A stretch of DNA of 42,450 nt. Origin: Bacteroidales bacterium. Lineage in GTDB: Bacteria > Bacteroidota > Bacteroidia > Bacteroidales > WCHB1-69. The DNA lies in assembly GCA_024400815.1 (NCBI GenBank), contig JAKSMD010000008.1, forward strand, positions 1 to 42,450, written 5' to 3'. This document shows, one piece after another, positions 33,894 through 42,324 of the stretch; within the stretch, counting starts at the first letter, position 1, and every line of letters starts with the position of its first letter. The notes under the pieces are model-generated. The model worked only from the letters and a program-made list of their open reading frames with translations. It had not been told where the DNA came from and searched no databases. The position numbers and the translations under genes are program-made.

Positions 33894-33957
33894 TAATTAT
33901 GGGGACTCCCAAAAGGTCAATGTCAAAGTCAATGGTCAAAGTTTCAAGTTTCAAGAA
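33872..33957 (+). repeat. Dispersed repeat, left copy of an inverted pair
   Basis: Starting inside the last codons of prmC, the sequence AAAATTGAAAATTGAGAATT continues into ATGGGGACTCCCAAAAGG and GTCAATGGTCAAAG, ending GTTTCAAGTTTCAAG. The reverse complement of 42161-42244 carries the same string with few differences. The two copies point toward each other and enclose the 67-residue gene and the giant gene. Confidence 0.8.
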
Positions 33958-34123
33958 AGTCACTCGGGAAATCAAGGGCCGTACTTGATGGCAAATAGTT
34001 TAAAGTTTAAGGTTTAAAGTTTAAACAGCGACTCCAAAAAGTCAACGGTCAAGGTCAATGGTCAAAGTTTCAAAAGTAGAGAAGTAGAAAGGTAGAGGGG
34101 AGACTCCCCAAAATCATTGTTCA
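33958..34123. repeat. Repeat-filled intergenic region
   Basis: The gap continues with four heptamers at 33998-34025 (GTTTAAA, GTTTAAG, GTTTAAA, GTTTAAA), a partial second copy of the dispersed repeat at 34029-34073 (ACTCCAAAAAGTCAACGG), and three octamers at 34076-34099 (GTAGAGAA, GTAGAAAG, GTAGAGGG). No gene is seen. Confidence 0.75.
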
Positions 34124-34131
34124 TATTTTTG
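34124..34131 (+). promoter_or_regulatory. Possible -7 box (TATTTTTG)
   Basis: A TAnnTTTG match at the point where the repeat-rich stretch gives way to AT-rich sequence, 121 nt before the 67-residue gene. No other candidate lies closer. Confidence 0.35.
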
Positions 34132-34252
34132 TGAATAAATAAAATAGGGGATAGCAGAAAAATGTCCGCGTCAAGAATAAATTTGTAGTCAGATATAAAC
34201 AAAGTATCGGAAACAAATTTTTTGCTGGCATCTCTAAAACTATCCCTAAAAA

Positions 34253-34456
34253 ATGGAAAACAATAAAGTAAATGAAAAGATCAAAGAGATCAAAATTGAA
34301 CATGGCTTGAGAAAAGAAATCATGGCGCAGTTGAATACGACCTATCCTACAGTGAAGTCGGCATTGATGTTCCGCAGCAATACTCAATTGGCTGAACGTA
34401 TCCGTGCGTACGCATTGACACACGGAGGCATTGTGGTAGAGAGTGCCGCTTTATAG
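34253..34456 (+). CDS. Small helix-turn-helix-type DNA-binding protein (predicted)
   Basis: A 67-residue basic, largely helical protein. The segment 'LRKEIMAQLNTTYPTVKSAL' looks like a helix-turn-helix ('IMAQLNTTYPTVKSAL' with the recognition helix around 'TYPTVKSALMF'), followed by 'SNTQLAERIRAYALTHGGI'. Similar short proteins are common in Bacteroidales as putative regulators. Its ATG follows an A-rich leader. It is a monocistronic gene between two repeat- or palindrome-rich gaps and lies directly upstream of the giant surface protein gene, so it might regulate that gene; this is an inference. No promoter is certain. Confidence 0.75.
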   Translation: MENNKVNEKIKEIKIEHGLRKEIMAQLNTTYPTVKSALMFRSNTQLAERIRAYALTHGGIVVESAAL

Positions 34457-34610
34457 TGACCATAGCTTTTGTTCAATTCAATATAGATGTTTCAAATTGA
34501 ATTATCGGAATGCTGAATGTTCAGTAATGTTATCCCTTTTATTCAAAATTGAATTTCAGTAAATTTCTTTGTTGTCGTTTGTTTTAAGTGTTTTTACTTA
34601 AAACGAGTTC

Positions 34611-34618
34611 TATTTTTG
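34611..34618 (+). promoter_or_regulatory. Possible upstream -7 box (TATTTTTG)
   Basis: A TAnnTTTG match just after the hairpin at 34581-34604. It could be a second, distal promoter of the giant gene. Confidence 0.3.
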
Positions 34619-34725
34619 ACCTAATAAAGCGGTTTCCTTCTTTGTATGGCCTAATGCTCGTTTTTTAATCACATTTGCTGGTTGAAAAATAATGCAAATT
34701 CGTTATATCTAATTCCAAAATTGTG

Positions 34726-34733
34726 TATTTTTG
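34726..34733 (+). promoter_or_regulatory. Putative main -7 box of the giant gene (TATTTTTG)
   Basis: TGTATTTTTGCACC, followed by a leader of about 95 nt up to the ATG at 34835. The TTTGCACC tail matches the promoter before position 132 and the one for gltX. Confidence 0.6.
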
Positions 34734-34834
34734 CACCTTAAATGTATAATAGTGCTTATTGCCTTATTGTGATGTGCAATATGGTGTTTAATGTTTTGAT
34801 AATTAATTAAATAAATAAATAAAAAACAAACTCT

Positions 34835-37800
34835 ATGAAATTGAAAGAAAACAAATCTTTGAAGAATTTGTTCCTGTTCCTGACAATTTGTGTCCTTTCT
34901 GGACTCGGATTGACGGCAATGGGACAAACAAAAGTGGAATTTAAATCCACGGGCAACACCACATGGACTGTCCCTCCTGGTGTTTCACAAATTACCATTC
35001 ACGGTATCGGCGGTGGTGGCCGCGGTGGCTCTGCCTCTCAATATGCTGGTGCTGGTGGTGGCGGTGGCGGTGCATACGATGTAAACACTGTTTCTGTAAC
35101 CCCAGGTGAAGTTATCTATATTCATGTTGCTAATGGAGGCACCTCTGCTTCAGCACCTAATGGTGAAGCTTCTACAGCATCTAAGACATTGGGTGGCTAT
35201 GACCTCCTGAATGCTAATGGTGGTCATGTTGGTGAATCTGCTTCTTCTGATAAAGGAGGAATATCATGTAGTAAATGTGCAAGTGGTGCTGGTGGCGCAG
35301 GTGGCGCAGCCTCTGGTAGATCAGGCTCAATAGCAGGTGGTCGCGGAGGCAATGGTAATGGTAGTGACTACAAAGGCGGCGGCGGCGGTGGTGCTGCTGG
35401 TCCTGGTTTCACTCCTGCCACAGATGTTGCTACTGCTTTGAATGGCCGTAATGGTTTTGATTATGATGGTAGTAACAATGGTGATGGTGGTAAAGGCGGG
35501 ACTACAGGTTTGGATCACGGTGGCTATAGCGGAAATTCATACGGTGGCGGTGGCGGTGGCGCCATGACGGGTACCAGTGTTAGTTATGCTGGTGCTGATG
35601 GTGCTCAAGGTATCGTTTGGATAACTTATTATGTGAACAATGCTGTAAATGTTACTTTCAATGCTAACATGCCACAGAATGACAACAATATGAATAACGC
35701 TATTCCAGCTAATGGTTCCATTAATTACGGAGATGCTTATGGCTCTATCTTAAATTGGCGTGACGCTTCTTACCAAACTGCTCGTAGAGGTTATACTTTC
35801 TCTGGTTGGAATACCGCTGCTGATGGCACGGGCACAGAAATTACTGCTACTTCCGTAGCCGGTACTTCTGATGTTGTTCTTTATGCTCAATGGACTCCGT
35901 TTACAATGACGGTCACATTCGACGTTAACGGCGGCACTTGGGCTACTCAACCTAATCCGAATCCTTTCCAAGTAACCTACGGCGAAACCTATAGCAGCAA
36001 AACCGGTTGGGATTGGCAAGTTCCTACCAAAACGGGCTACCTCTTCCAAGGTTGGAAACTCGATGGCGGTAGCACATATTTCGGCCCAGATTCCAAAGTG
36101 AACCAAATTGCCAACCATAAACTCGTGGCTGAATGGGTTGCTGAAGAAAGTCTCCCTTCCGCAAAGACGGTTTGCTACGAAGACGTGGTTTCTCTTTGCG
36201 CTCCTTCCGGCTATTCCGGCTATACCTGGACTCCTGCTGCTGGTCTTAGCGATGCAACATCCCAATGCCCTACGCTTACCGCAGCCAATATGACAAGCGC
36301 TTCTGTACAATATAAATGTAATTATACCAGTGGTAGCGTTTTCAATGGCGACTTCAACTTAGGTAATCAAGGTTTCTCCTCTGATTATGATTTCGTAACC
36401 GATGCTTCTGACGTCAATAACGAACTTCAACCGGAACGTAAAATTTCTACAACGACTTGCTGGCACAATGTTCACAACTCTTTGGATACCGCCTGCACGC
36501 TGAAGTCTTACGAAAACGATGGTGGCATGTTCCTCGCTGTAAATGGTGGTAAATTCCCTAACGAGGTGGTTTGGGAACAAACCGTTACGGTTGCTAAAAA
36601 CACAAAATACAGAATTTCTGTTCAATGTGCTGCCGCAAGTCCAGACGGTGATGCTGCTCCGGCTAAGTTGATGTTCTTCGTTAATGGCGCTAAAGTTTCT
36701 ACCGATACGACTAAGGTCGCTTCTCATGCTTGGCAAGAAATGTTTGTAGAATGGCAGAATACAGATGCTGTATTTGCTACGATCGCTATTAAGGACTTTA
36801 CCGAAGCTACTGGCGGCAACGACTTCGCTATCGACCATGTCGTTGTTGAAGCTATCGACGGTCTTGGTAAAGAATATACTGTTGATGTCACTCGTAGAGA
36901 TCAATTCAATCCTGGTGCTATTGCTACCACAGGTCAAACGCGCAATTACGGTACGGGTACCAATAATGCAATCGGCAGTACAACAGCTGCTACTGGTGGT
37001 GATAACACGATTTCTTATCAATGGTATCAAAACGGAACTGAAATTTCTGGCGCTACAGGCGCAACCTATACTCCGACGGTTACTGAACCGGGCACTTATG
37101 TTTTCACGCGTAAAGCTAAAGACGGCACTTGCGTTGAATTGACTGCTTCAACGGGTTCATGGACACTCACTATCAACAATGTAACAGTTTCTATTGACAC
37201 GGTTAAGGGTGCTAAAGCATTCTGTGCTGGTGGTTCTACTACTTTGACAGCTGAGGCTACGGCAGCTCAAGGCACTATCTCTTATGAATGGAGCAATGGC
37301 GCTACAACCGCTTCAACTACAGTTTCTGCTGCTGGTGATTACACTGTTACGGCTTCTGTCACTGTTGGTGGCGAAACTACGACAGACACTAAGACAGTTC
37401 GCGTTACTGTTTATGATGCTCCTTCTTTCACGGTTACCACCACCCCTGAATCTTGTAAAGGTCACGATGGTAAAGCTAAAGTTTCTCTCGATGATGTTAC
37501 CTACACTTGGAGCAATGGTGATGACAATCAAGAACCCGATACTTTGACTTCCCTCGCAAATGGCGGCGTATATTCCGTTACGGTTACGGATGCTAACGGT
37601 TGCCAAGCAAGTCAAAATGTTACGATTACTTTGAATAACACATTGGCAATTGAGGATATTACGGGTCCTGTCGTTTGTACAGGTACTGAATTTACGATCT
37701 TCCCAGATGATGCTCCCGAAGGAACAACCTACTCTTGGCCTGCTCCTGATGCAATCTCTGGCATTTCCGGTTTGACAGCCGGCGAAAACCAACCTAGTAT

Positions 37801-40800
37801 CAATGGTACCTTGGTTGCTGATCCTACTATTATTACTACTCCGACTCCTGTTGCTTATACGGTTACTCCTAAAAACGGTGTTTGTACTGGCAATGCTATG
37901 GATGTTACCATTACTGTCACCACTATTGTCAACCCTGGCGTTACAATTACCATCCCACGTGAAATGACCAAATGCGCAGGTACTGAAGTTGAAATCCCTG
38001 CTGAATTCGTCAACAGTGTTGCTCCTCATAGTGTGAAGTGGGTTCTCAAAGGAACTACCGACACAATTACCCATGCTAATCTTACTGTCAATAAGGACAC
38101 GCTCCGTCTCACTTTGCCAGAAACTTGTAGCGCAGAATACTCCTACTTGGTATTTGACGCCGACAACTCCGGTTGCGTGGCTAACGACGGCTGCGTTATT
38201 ACCGTTAACTCCGGCACATGGTCTGTTCCTGCTAACATAACGGTTGATATTCCATGCGAAGCAAGTGCTGCTACTCCGGCTGCTACTCTGCTTCCTACCG
38301 TTACTGATAACTGTGGTAAACCGGTTACACTTACTTTGAAAACGATCAAACGTTATCTTGATGCTAGCTATTTGGTAATGCATGTTGACTACATCTATAC
38401 AGCAACGGCTTGCGATGGTTCAACGAAAGAATGGCGCTACATTTATAATATTAAGGATGAAGCCGCTCCTACAATGAAGGCTGACGCTGAATGGCCAGAT
38501 GACATTACGGGCGTTAATGCTTGTAAAAATAATCCGGACCTCACCGGTTTATTAACCGATGCGCAAGTTAAGGACCTTTATGAAGACTGTGTTGCTATCA
38601 CGGTGGTTGGATCAGATGTTACAACAGGTAACGATCAAGCTTGGACGGTAACCAGAACCTATACTATTAAGGATGCCCATGGCAATGAAATTACACCTGC
38701 TCCTACTATGTCTGTGAGCGGTGGCGATGCTACTAAACCTGAAATTGCTTGTGTTGCTGATCAGAATGTTTACACAGATGCAGACCAAGATTATGCAACC
38801 CTTACTTTTGACGATCCTGTTCCTACAGATAATTGTAGCACCCCAACATATGCAATTACTTATTCCCCAGCTGCTCCTACGGACGCTTCTTCTACAAACG
38901 CTTCTGGTAAATATCCTATTGGTGAAACCGTTGTTACCTATACTGCTACTGATGCTGCTGGCAATACGGCTTCTTGCACCTTCACTGTTACAGTTGAAGA
39001 CAACCAATTACCATGTATCGGCTGCGATCCTACAGCAACAGATCCTACAGATCCTACTGCTGGCGTAAGCTGCTCTTCCATTACAGGCAATACTGGTAAT
39101 GTTATTGTTCCTATGGATTTAGATGTTACTACTTATACTCATGGCAATGATAATTGGAATGTGACGGCTTCCGATAATGATGGAATTGCATCCCTCACTT
39201 ATGTGTTAGTTGGCGCTACCACATTGACAACCCCTGCAACCACCCTGAATGGCCAGACCTTCAACAAGGGCATCACCAAGGTCATCTGGACGGCTACGGA
39301 CAATGCCAACAATTCAGTTTCCTGCTCCTTCACCGTTACAGTTGTGGATGAACAAAAACCTGCGATTACGGCTCCTGAAGATATCGAAGTACACAGCTAT
39401 GCTGAAAAACCGGATGCATACGCAGACCTTGATGAATTCCTCGCTGCAGGAGGCGCTGTTTCCGATAACGATGAGATCGATCCTGATTCATTCCGTTCTA
39501 CAGAAGTTTCTGATGGCAAGACCTGTCCAGAAACCTTCACCAGAACCTACTTCATCAGCGATATCAGTGGCAATGAGGCTTCCGCTGTTCAATTGGTTGT
39601 GGTCAACGACAATGTTGCACCGACCTTCGATGCTCCGGAAGATGTCGTCATCTGCCGTGTTGCTCCAGACGGCACTATCGATGCTAACACCACACTCACT
39701 GGCGAGCCATCTAATTTGGCCGACAACAACAGCGCTGTGGAAGATCTCGATATGTCATTTGTTGACCTCGACACGCTTCCGGCTGATAACCATGACATGC
39801 GCGTGATCCGCCGTCAATGGAAAGTCGTTGACGAATGCGAAAATGCTACAACGAAAATTCAAAATATCAGTGTTTATCCTGCTGTTGCAGTAGAGAACAC
39901 GAACTTCAAATGCCCGGATGACATCGACGAGACATTGCCGTTCGGCCAGTGTGAAATGGAAATCAACATTGGTGTGGCCACCTACACTGATCTCTTCGAT
40001 CAAACCCTTACCCTGACCAACAACGCTCCTGCAGACAATATCTATCCTGAAGGCACGACGATTGTCACCTGGACGCTGACAGACGAATGCGGTTTCTCTA
40101 TTTCCTGCGACCAGACCATCACTGTCACCTTCCCTGAATGTCCGGTGGCTGTGGATGCTGATGGCAACGAATATGAAAGCGTGCGTATCGGCTGCGACTG
40201 CTGGACGAAGCGCAACCTCGAATCCCTTACCTACAGCGATGGCACCGAAATCCCTGGCGTTTACAACTATGTTTCTGAGGTTTATCCTAATGAGAACGAC
40301 AATGTGGCTACCTTCGGTCGTCTGTACGATTGGGCATCCGTCATCAATGACGGCGAAGATAACCTGTACGGCCATGTTCAAGGCATCTGTCCAGAAGGAT
40401 GGTATCTGCCTACCCGCGCAAAATATGATGAACTCAACGGCTACGGCGTGTCTGCATTGAAGGCACCTGAATATTGGTTGGACGGCGGCGGCAGCAACAC
40501 CACCGGCTTCACCTCCCTGCCTGGCGGTTTCTATGACGGCTCCATCGACAGATATATGAACCTGATGGGCGAGGCCTACTACTGGTCCACCTCTAAGGTT
40601 GACGGCGAATGGACTCCAGTTCCGTGCAGCATCCGCTACATCTGTAACCAGATTATTGATGCAACTTACTTGGAAGGCCTCGGCTACAGCGTAAGATGTA
40701 TCAAAGAAAAAGAATTCAGATGCGGCGACATTGTGAAGGATGTTGACAACAACACCTATAACACCATTAAAATTGGCGACCAGTGCTGGACGAAAGAGAA

Positions 40801-42043
40801 TCTGAAAACCACTAAATACGCTGATGGTACAGCTATTGCCTTAGGCGGTGTCAGCTCTACCGCTCCATGCCGCTATTATCCTGATGGCGATGCTTCCAAT
40901 GTTGAGACTTTCGGTTATCTCTACAATTGGGCCGCTGCTATGAATGGTTCATCATCATCCAATGCAGTACCTTCTGGCGTACAAGGCATCTGCCCTAAAG
41001 GTTGGCATATTCCTTCTAATGCAGAATGGTATCAGTTGTCAGATTTTGTAAGTAGCATTAGTGATTATGTTTGTGGTGACAATCCAGAGTACATTGCTAA
41101 ATCTCTGGCTGCTGCCACAGAATGGGGCACTTGGACAGGTTTCGATTGCTTGGTTGGTGGTGATCTCCCTTCCAACAACGCTACCGGTTTTACGATTCTT
41201 CCTGCAGGCCATTTCGAAGCAGGCGGCGAATATTATAGCTATTTCCGCCGTAATACTGGTTTCTGGAGTTCTACCTTGAAAAATTCAGATGAAGCCTATA
41301 ATGCTTACTTCTTTTACGGAAGTGCTCAATTTAATCATTATGAATCCAATTTACGCAATGGATCCTCTGTTCGTTGTCTTCGCGATCAGGTATCACCTGC
41401 ACCAGCCCCTGTTTTCGAATGCGGTACTTCCACCATTTCCGATGTGGATGGCAATACCTATAACACTGTTAAAATTGGTGACCAATGCTGGATGAAGGAA
41501 AACTTGAGAACTTCTACCACCACGGGCAACACATATCATGCCAATAATAATGCGTCCAATGACGAAACCTACGGTTTGCTGTATGACTGGGCAGCCGTAA
41601 TGCAGGGCTCTTCTTCTAGCGAGGCCAATCCAAGCGGTGTCCAGGGCATCTGTCCTGCCGGCTGGCACGTGCCGAGCAATGCGGAATGGACGCAGCTGAC
41701 AGACTATGTGAGCAGCAAGTCTGAGTATCAATGTGGAGGCGCTGACTATATCGCCAATGCATTGTCCGCTGCCACGGGGTGGAATAGCAATACCAGCGAA
41801 GGTTGTAATGCGGGCAGTATCAGTACCACAAGGAACCTCACGGGCTTTTCGGCCGTTCCCGCTGGCGTCCACTTAGGCAACATCAACGACTCCTATTTCG
41901 GCAACAACGCCTACTTCTGGTCCGCTGCCCAGTACAGGAGTGGCTTCGCATACTACTGTTACTTGGACTACAGTGAAGCCAGCGTGTACCACAGCAGACG
42001 TGCTATGGGCCATGGCTTGTCTGTCCGTTGTCTCAAAGACTAA
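34835..42043 (+). CDS. Giant multidomain surface protein with three C-terminal FISUMP domains
   Basis: A 2402-residue protein with a signal peptide (about 1-30, 'LSGLGLTAMGQT'). Order: Gly-rich domain (~33-265, 'WTVPPGVSQITIHGIGGGG'); two InlB/Listeria-Bacteroides repeats (~268-435, 'RRGYTFSGWNTAADG', 'LFQGWKLDGG'); a galactose-binding-like module (~497-675, 'GDFNLGNQGFSSDYDF'); Ig/PKD-like modules (~690-1300); HYR-like modules (~1302-1770, 'YPIGETVVTYTATDAAGNT'); three FISUMP domains (~1770-1958, 1962-2185, 2194-2402). Each FISUMP has an '(I/V)GDQCW(T/M)KENL'-like start, 'GICPxGW' and 'SVRC(I/L)(K/R)'. Unlike the other large proteins here, no T9SS sorting domain follows: the protein ends 'LSVRCLKD'. 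An adhesin or surface display role is inferred. A terminator follows 30 nt later. Codon use changes in blocks along the gene. Confidence 0.92.
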   Translation: MKLKENKSLKNLFLFLTICVLSGLGLTAMGQTKVEFKSTGNTTWTVPPGVSQITIHGIGGGGRGGSASQYAGAGGGGGGAYDVNTVSVTPGEVIYIHVANGGTSASAPNGEASTASKTLGGYDLLNANGGHVGESASSDKGGISCSKCASGAGGAGGAASGRSGSIAGGRGGNGNGSDYKGGGGGGAAGPGFTPATDVATALNGRNGFDYDGSNNGDGGKGGTTGLDHGGYSGNSYGGGGGGAMTGTSVSYAGADGAQGIVWITYYVNNAVNVTFNANMPQNDNNMNNAIPANGSINYGDAYGSILNWRDASYQTARRGYTFSGWNTAADGTGTEITATSVAGTSDVVLYAQWTPFTMTVTFDVNGGTWATQPNPNPFQVTYGETYSSKTGWDWQVPTKTGYLFQGWKLDGGSTYFGPDSKVNQIANHKLVAEWVAEESLPSAKTVCYEDVVSLCAPSGYSGYTWTPAAGLSDATSQCPTLTAANMTSASVQYKCNYTSGSVFNGDFNLGNQGFSSDYDFVTDASDVNNELQPERKISTTTCWHNVHNSLDTACTLKSYENDGGMFLAVNGGKFPNEVVWEQTVTVAKNTKYRISVQCAAASPDGDAAPAKLMFFVNGAKVSTDTTKVASHAWQEMFVEWQNTDAVFATIAIKDFTEATGGNDFAIDHVVVEAIDGLGKEYTVDVTRRDQFNPGAIATTGQTRNYGTGTNNAIGSTTAATGGDNTISYQWYQNGTEISGATGATYTPTVTEPGTYVFTRKAKDGTCVELTASTGSWTLTINNVTVSIDTVKGAKAFCAGGSTTLTAEATAAQGTISYEWSNGATTASTTVSAAGDYTVTASVTVGGETTTDTKTVRVTVYDAPSFTVTTTPESCKGHDGKAKVSLDDVTYTWSNGDDNQEPDTLTSLANGGVYSVTVTDANGCQASQNVTITLNNTLAIEDITGPVVCTGTEFTIFPDDAPEGTTYSWPAPDAISGISGLTAGENQPSINGTLVADPTIITTPTPVAYTVTPKNGVCTGNAMDVTITVTTIVNPGVTITIPREMTKCAGTEVEIPAEFVNSVAPHSVKWVLKGTTDTITHANLTVNKDTLRLTLPETCSAEYSYLVFDADNSGCVANDGCVITVNSGTWSVPANITVDIPCEASAATPAATLLPTVTDNCGKPVTLTLKTIKRYLDASYLVMHVDYIYTATACDGSTKEWRYIYNIKDEAAPTMKADAEWPDDITGVNACKNNPDLTGLLTDAQVKDLYEDCVAITVVGSDVTTGNDQAWTVTRTYTIKDAHGNEITPAPTMSVSGGDATKPEIACVADQNVYTDADQDYATLTFDDPVPTDNCSTPTYAITYSPAAPTDASSTNASGKYPIGETVVTYTATDAAGNTASCTFTVTVEDNQLPCIGCDPTATDPTDPTAGVSCSSITGNTGNVIVPMDLDVTTYTHGNDNWNVTASDNDGIASLTYVLVGATTLTTPATTLNGQTFNKGITKVIWTATDNANNSVSCSFTVTVVDEQKPAITAPEDIEVHSYAEKPDAYADLDEFLAAGGAVSDNDEIDPDSFRSTEVSDGKTCPETFTRTYFISDISGNEASAVQLVVVNDNVAPTFDAPEDVVICRVAPDGTIDANTTLTGEPSNLADNNSAVEDLDMSFVDLDTLPADNHDMRVIRRQWKVVDECENATTKIQNISVYPAVAVENTNFKCPDDIDETLPFGQCEMEINIGVATYTDLFDQTLTLTNNAPADNIYPEGTTIVTWTLTDECGFSISCDQTITVTFPECPVAVDADGNEYESVRIGCDCWTKRNLESLTYSDGTEIPGVYNYVSEVYPNENDNVATFGRLYDWASVINDGEDNLYGHVQGICPEGWYLPTRAKYDELNGYGVSALKAPEYWLDGGGSNTTGFTSLPGGFYDGSIDRYMNLMGEAYYWSTSKVDGEWTPVPCSIRYICNQIIDATYLEGLGYSVRCIKEKEFRCGDIVKDVDNNTYNTIKIGDQCWTKENLKTTKYADGTAIALGGVSSTAPCRYYPDGDASNVETFGYLYNWAAAMNGSSSSNAVPSGVQGICPKGWHIPSNAEWYQLSDFVSSISDYVCGDNPEYIAKSLAAATEWGTWTGFDCLVGGDLPSNNATGFTILPAGHFEAGGEYYSYFRRNTGFWSSTLKNSDEAYNAYFFYGSAQFNHYESNLRNGSSVRCLRDQVSPAPAPVFECGTSTISDVDGNTYNTVKIGDQCWMKENLRTSTTTGNTYHANNNASNDETYGLLYDWAAVMQGSSSSEANPSGVQGICPAGWHVPSNAEWTQLTDYVSSKSEYQCGGADYIANALSAATGWNSNTSEGCNAGSISTTRNLTGFSAVPAGVHLGNINDSYFGNNAYFWSAAQYRSGFAYYCYLDYSEASVYHSRRAMGHGLSVRCLKD

Positions 42044-42073
42044 TTGATAATATAGAATTTATAATAGATAATG

Positions 42074-42108
42074 AAGGTCCGCGCGAGTTCCTCGTGCGGA
42101 CCTTTTTT
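42074..42108 (+). terminator. Rho-independent terminator of the giant gene
   Basis: AAGGTCCGC (42074-42082) pairs with GCGGACCTT (42095-42103); a G-T wobble and an inner CGAG/CTCG stem close a TTC loop. The hairpin is followed by a T-run. This is a strong terminator 30 nt after the stop codon. Confidence 0.9.
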
Positions 42109-42160
42109 GTTGTATAGACGAGAAGGCCTTCGGCCGCCATTAGCATTTTTGGAGTTACCA

Positions 42161-42244
42161 CTTGAAACTTGATACTTTGACCATTGACGTTGACTTTGAC
42201 TTTTTGGAGTCCCCATAATTGTCAATTATCAATTTTCAATTTGA
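42161..42244 (-). repeat. Dispersed repeat, right copy of an inverted pair
   Basis: The reverse complement of this stretch reads AAATTGAAAATTGATAATTG, ATGGGGACTCCAAAAAGTC, GTCAATGGTCAAAG and ATCAAGTTTCAAG. It matches 33872-33957 on the plus strand with few mismatches. Between the terminator and this copy only a short GGCC-TTC-GGCC hairpin (42126-42136) is seen; 42245-42324 holds nothing recognisable except a small GAGAC/GTCTC hairpin at 42311-42324. Confidence 0.8.
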
Positions 42245-42324
42245 CTTTAGTATTGTTACATTATAAAAATGGGCTGTAAAGGTTCATTTTGCACTAAAAT
42301 CATAGCGTGGAGACCCTGTGTCTC

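Larger units (their letters stand above)
34457..34834. promoter_or_regulatory. 378-bp AT-rich leader region with palindromes
   Basis: No gene is seen. Palindromes are: AATTCAAT (34475-34482) with ATTGAATT (34496-34503), the contiguous ATTCAAAATTGAAT (34541-34554), CTGAATGTTCAG (34513-34524), and a hairpin with perfect 9-bp stem and 6-nt loop at 34581-34604 (GTTTTAAGT/ACTTAAAAC). Two ATTCAA/TTGAAT palindromes would suit a dimeric regulator. The last ~95 nt before the giant gene are very AT-rich, typical of a Bacteroidota 5' leader. Confidence 0.55.

Noticed and set aside
34097..34109. GGGGAGACTCCCC as a terminator for the prmC unit
   Set aside because: The stem is only 5 bp with a 3-nt loop and no T-run follows; it is better read as part of the dispersed repeat.
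37313..38383. 356-codon open frame on the minus strand
   Set aside because: It lies opposite the giant gene and is rich in Asn, Ser, Arg and Ile, as expected for the complement of Thr/Ala/Val-rich repeats.
34835..42043. Giant gene as two fused or frameshifted genes
   Set aside because: The frame is open over the full length, and every domain boundary is in frame with a single signal peptide and a single terminator.
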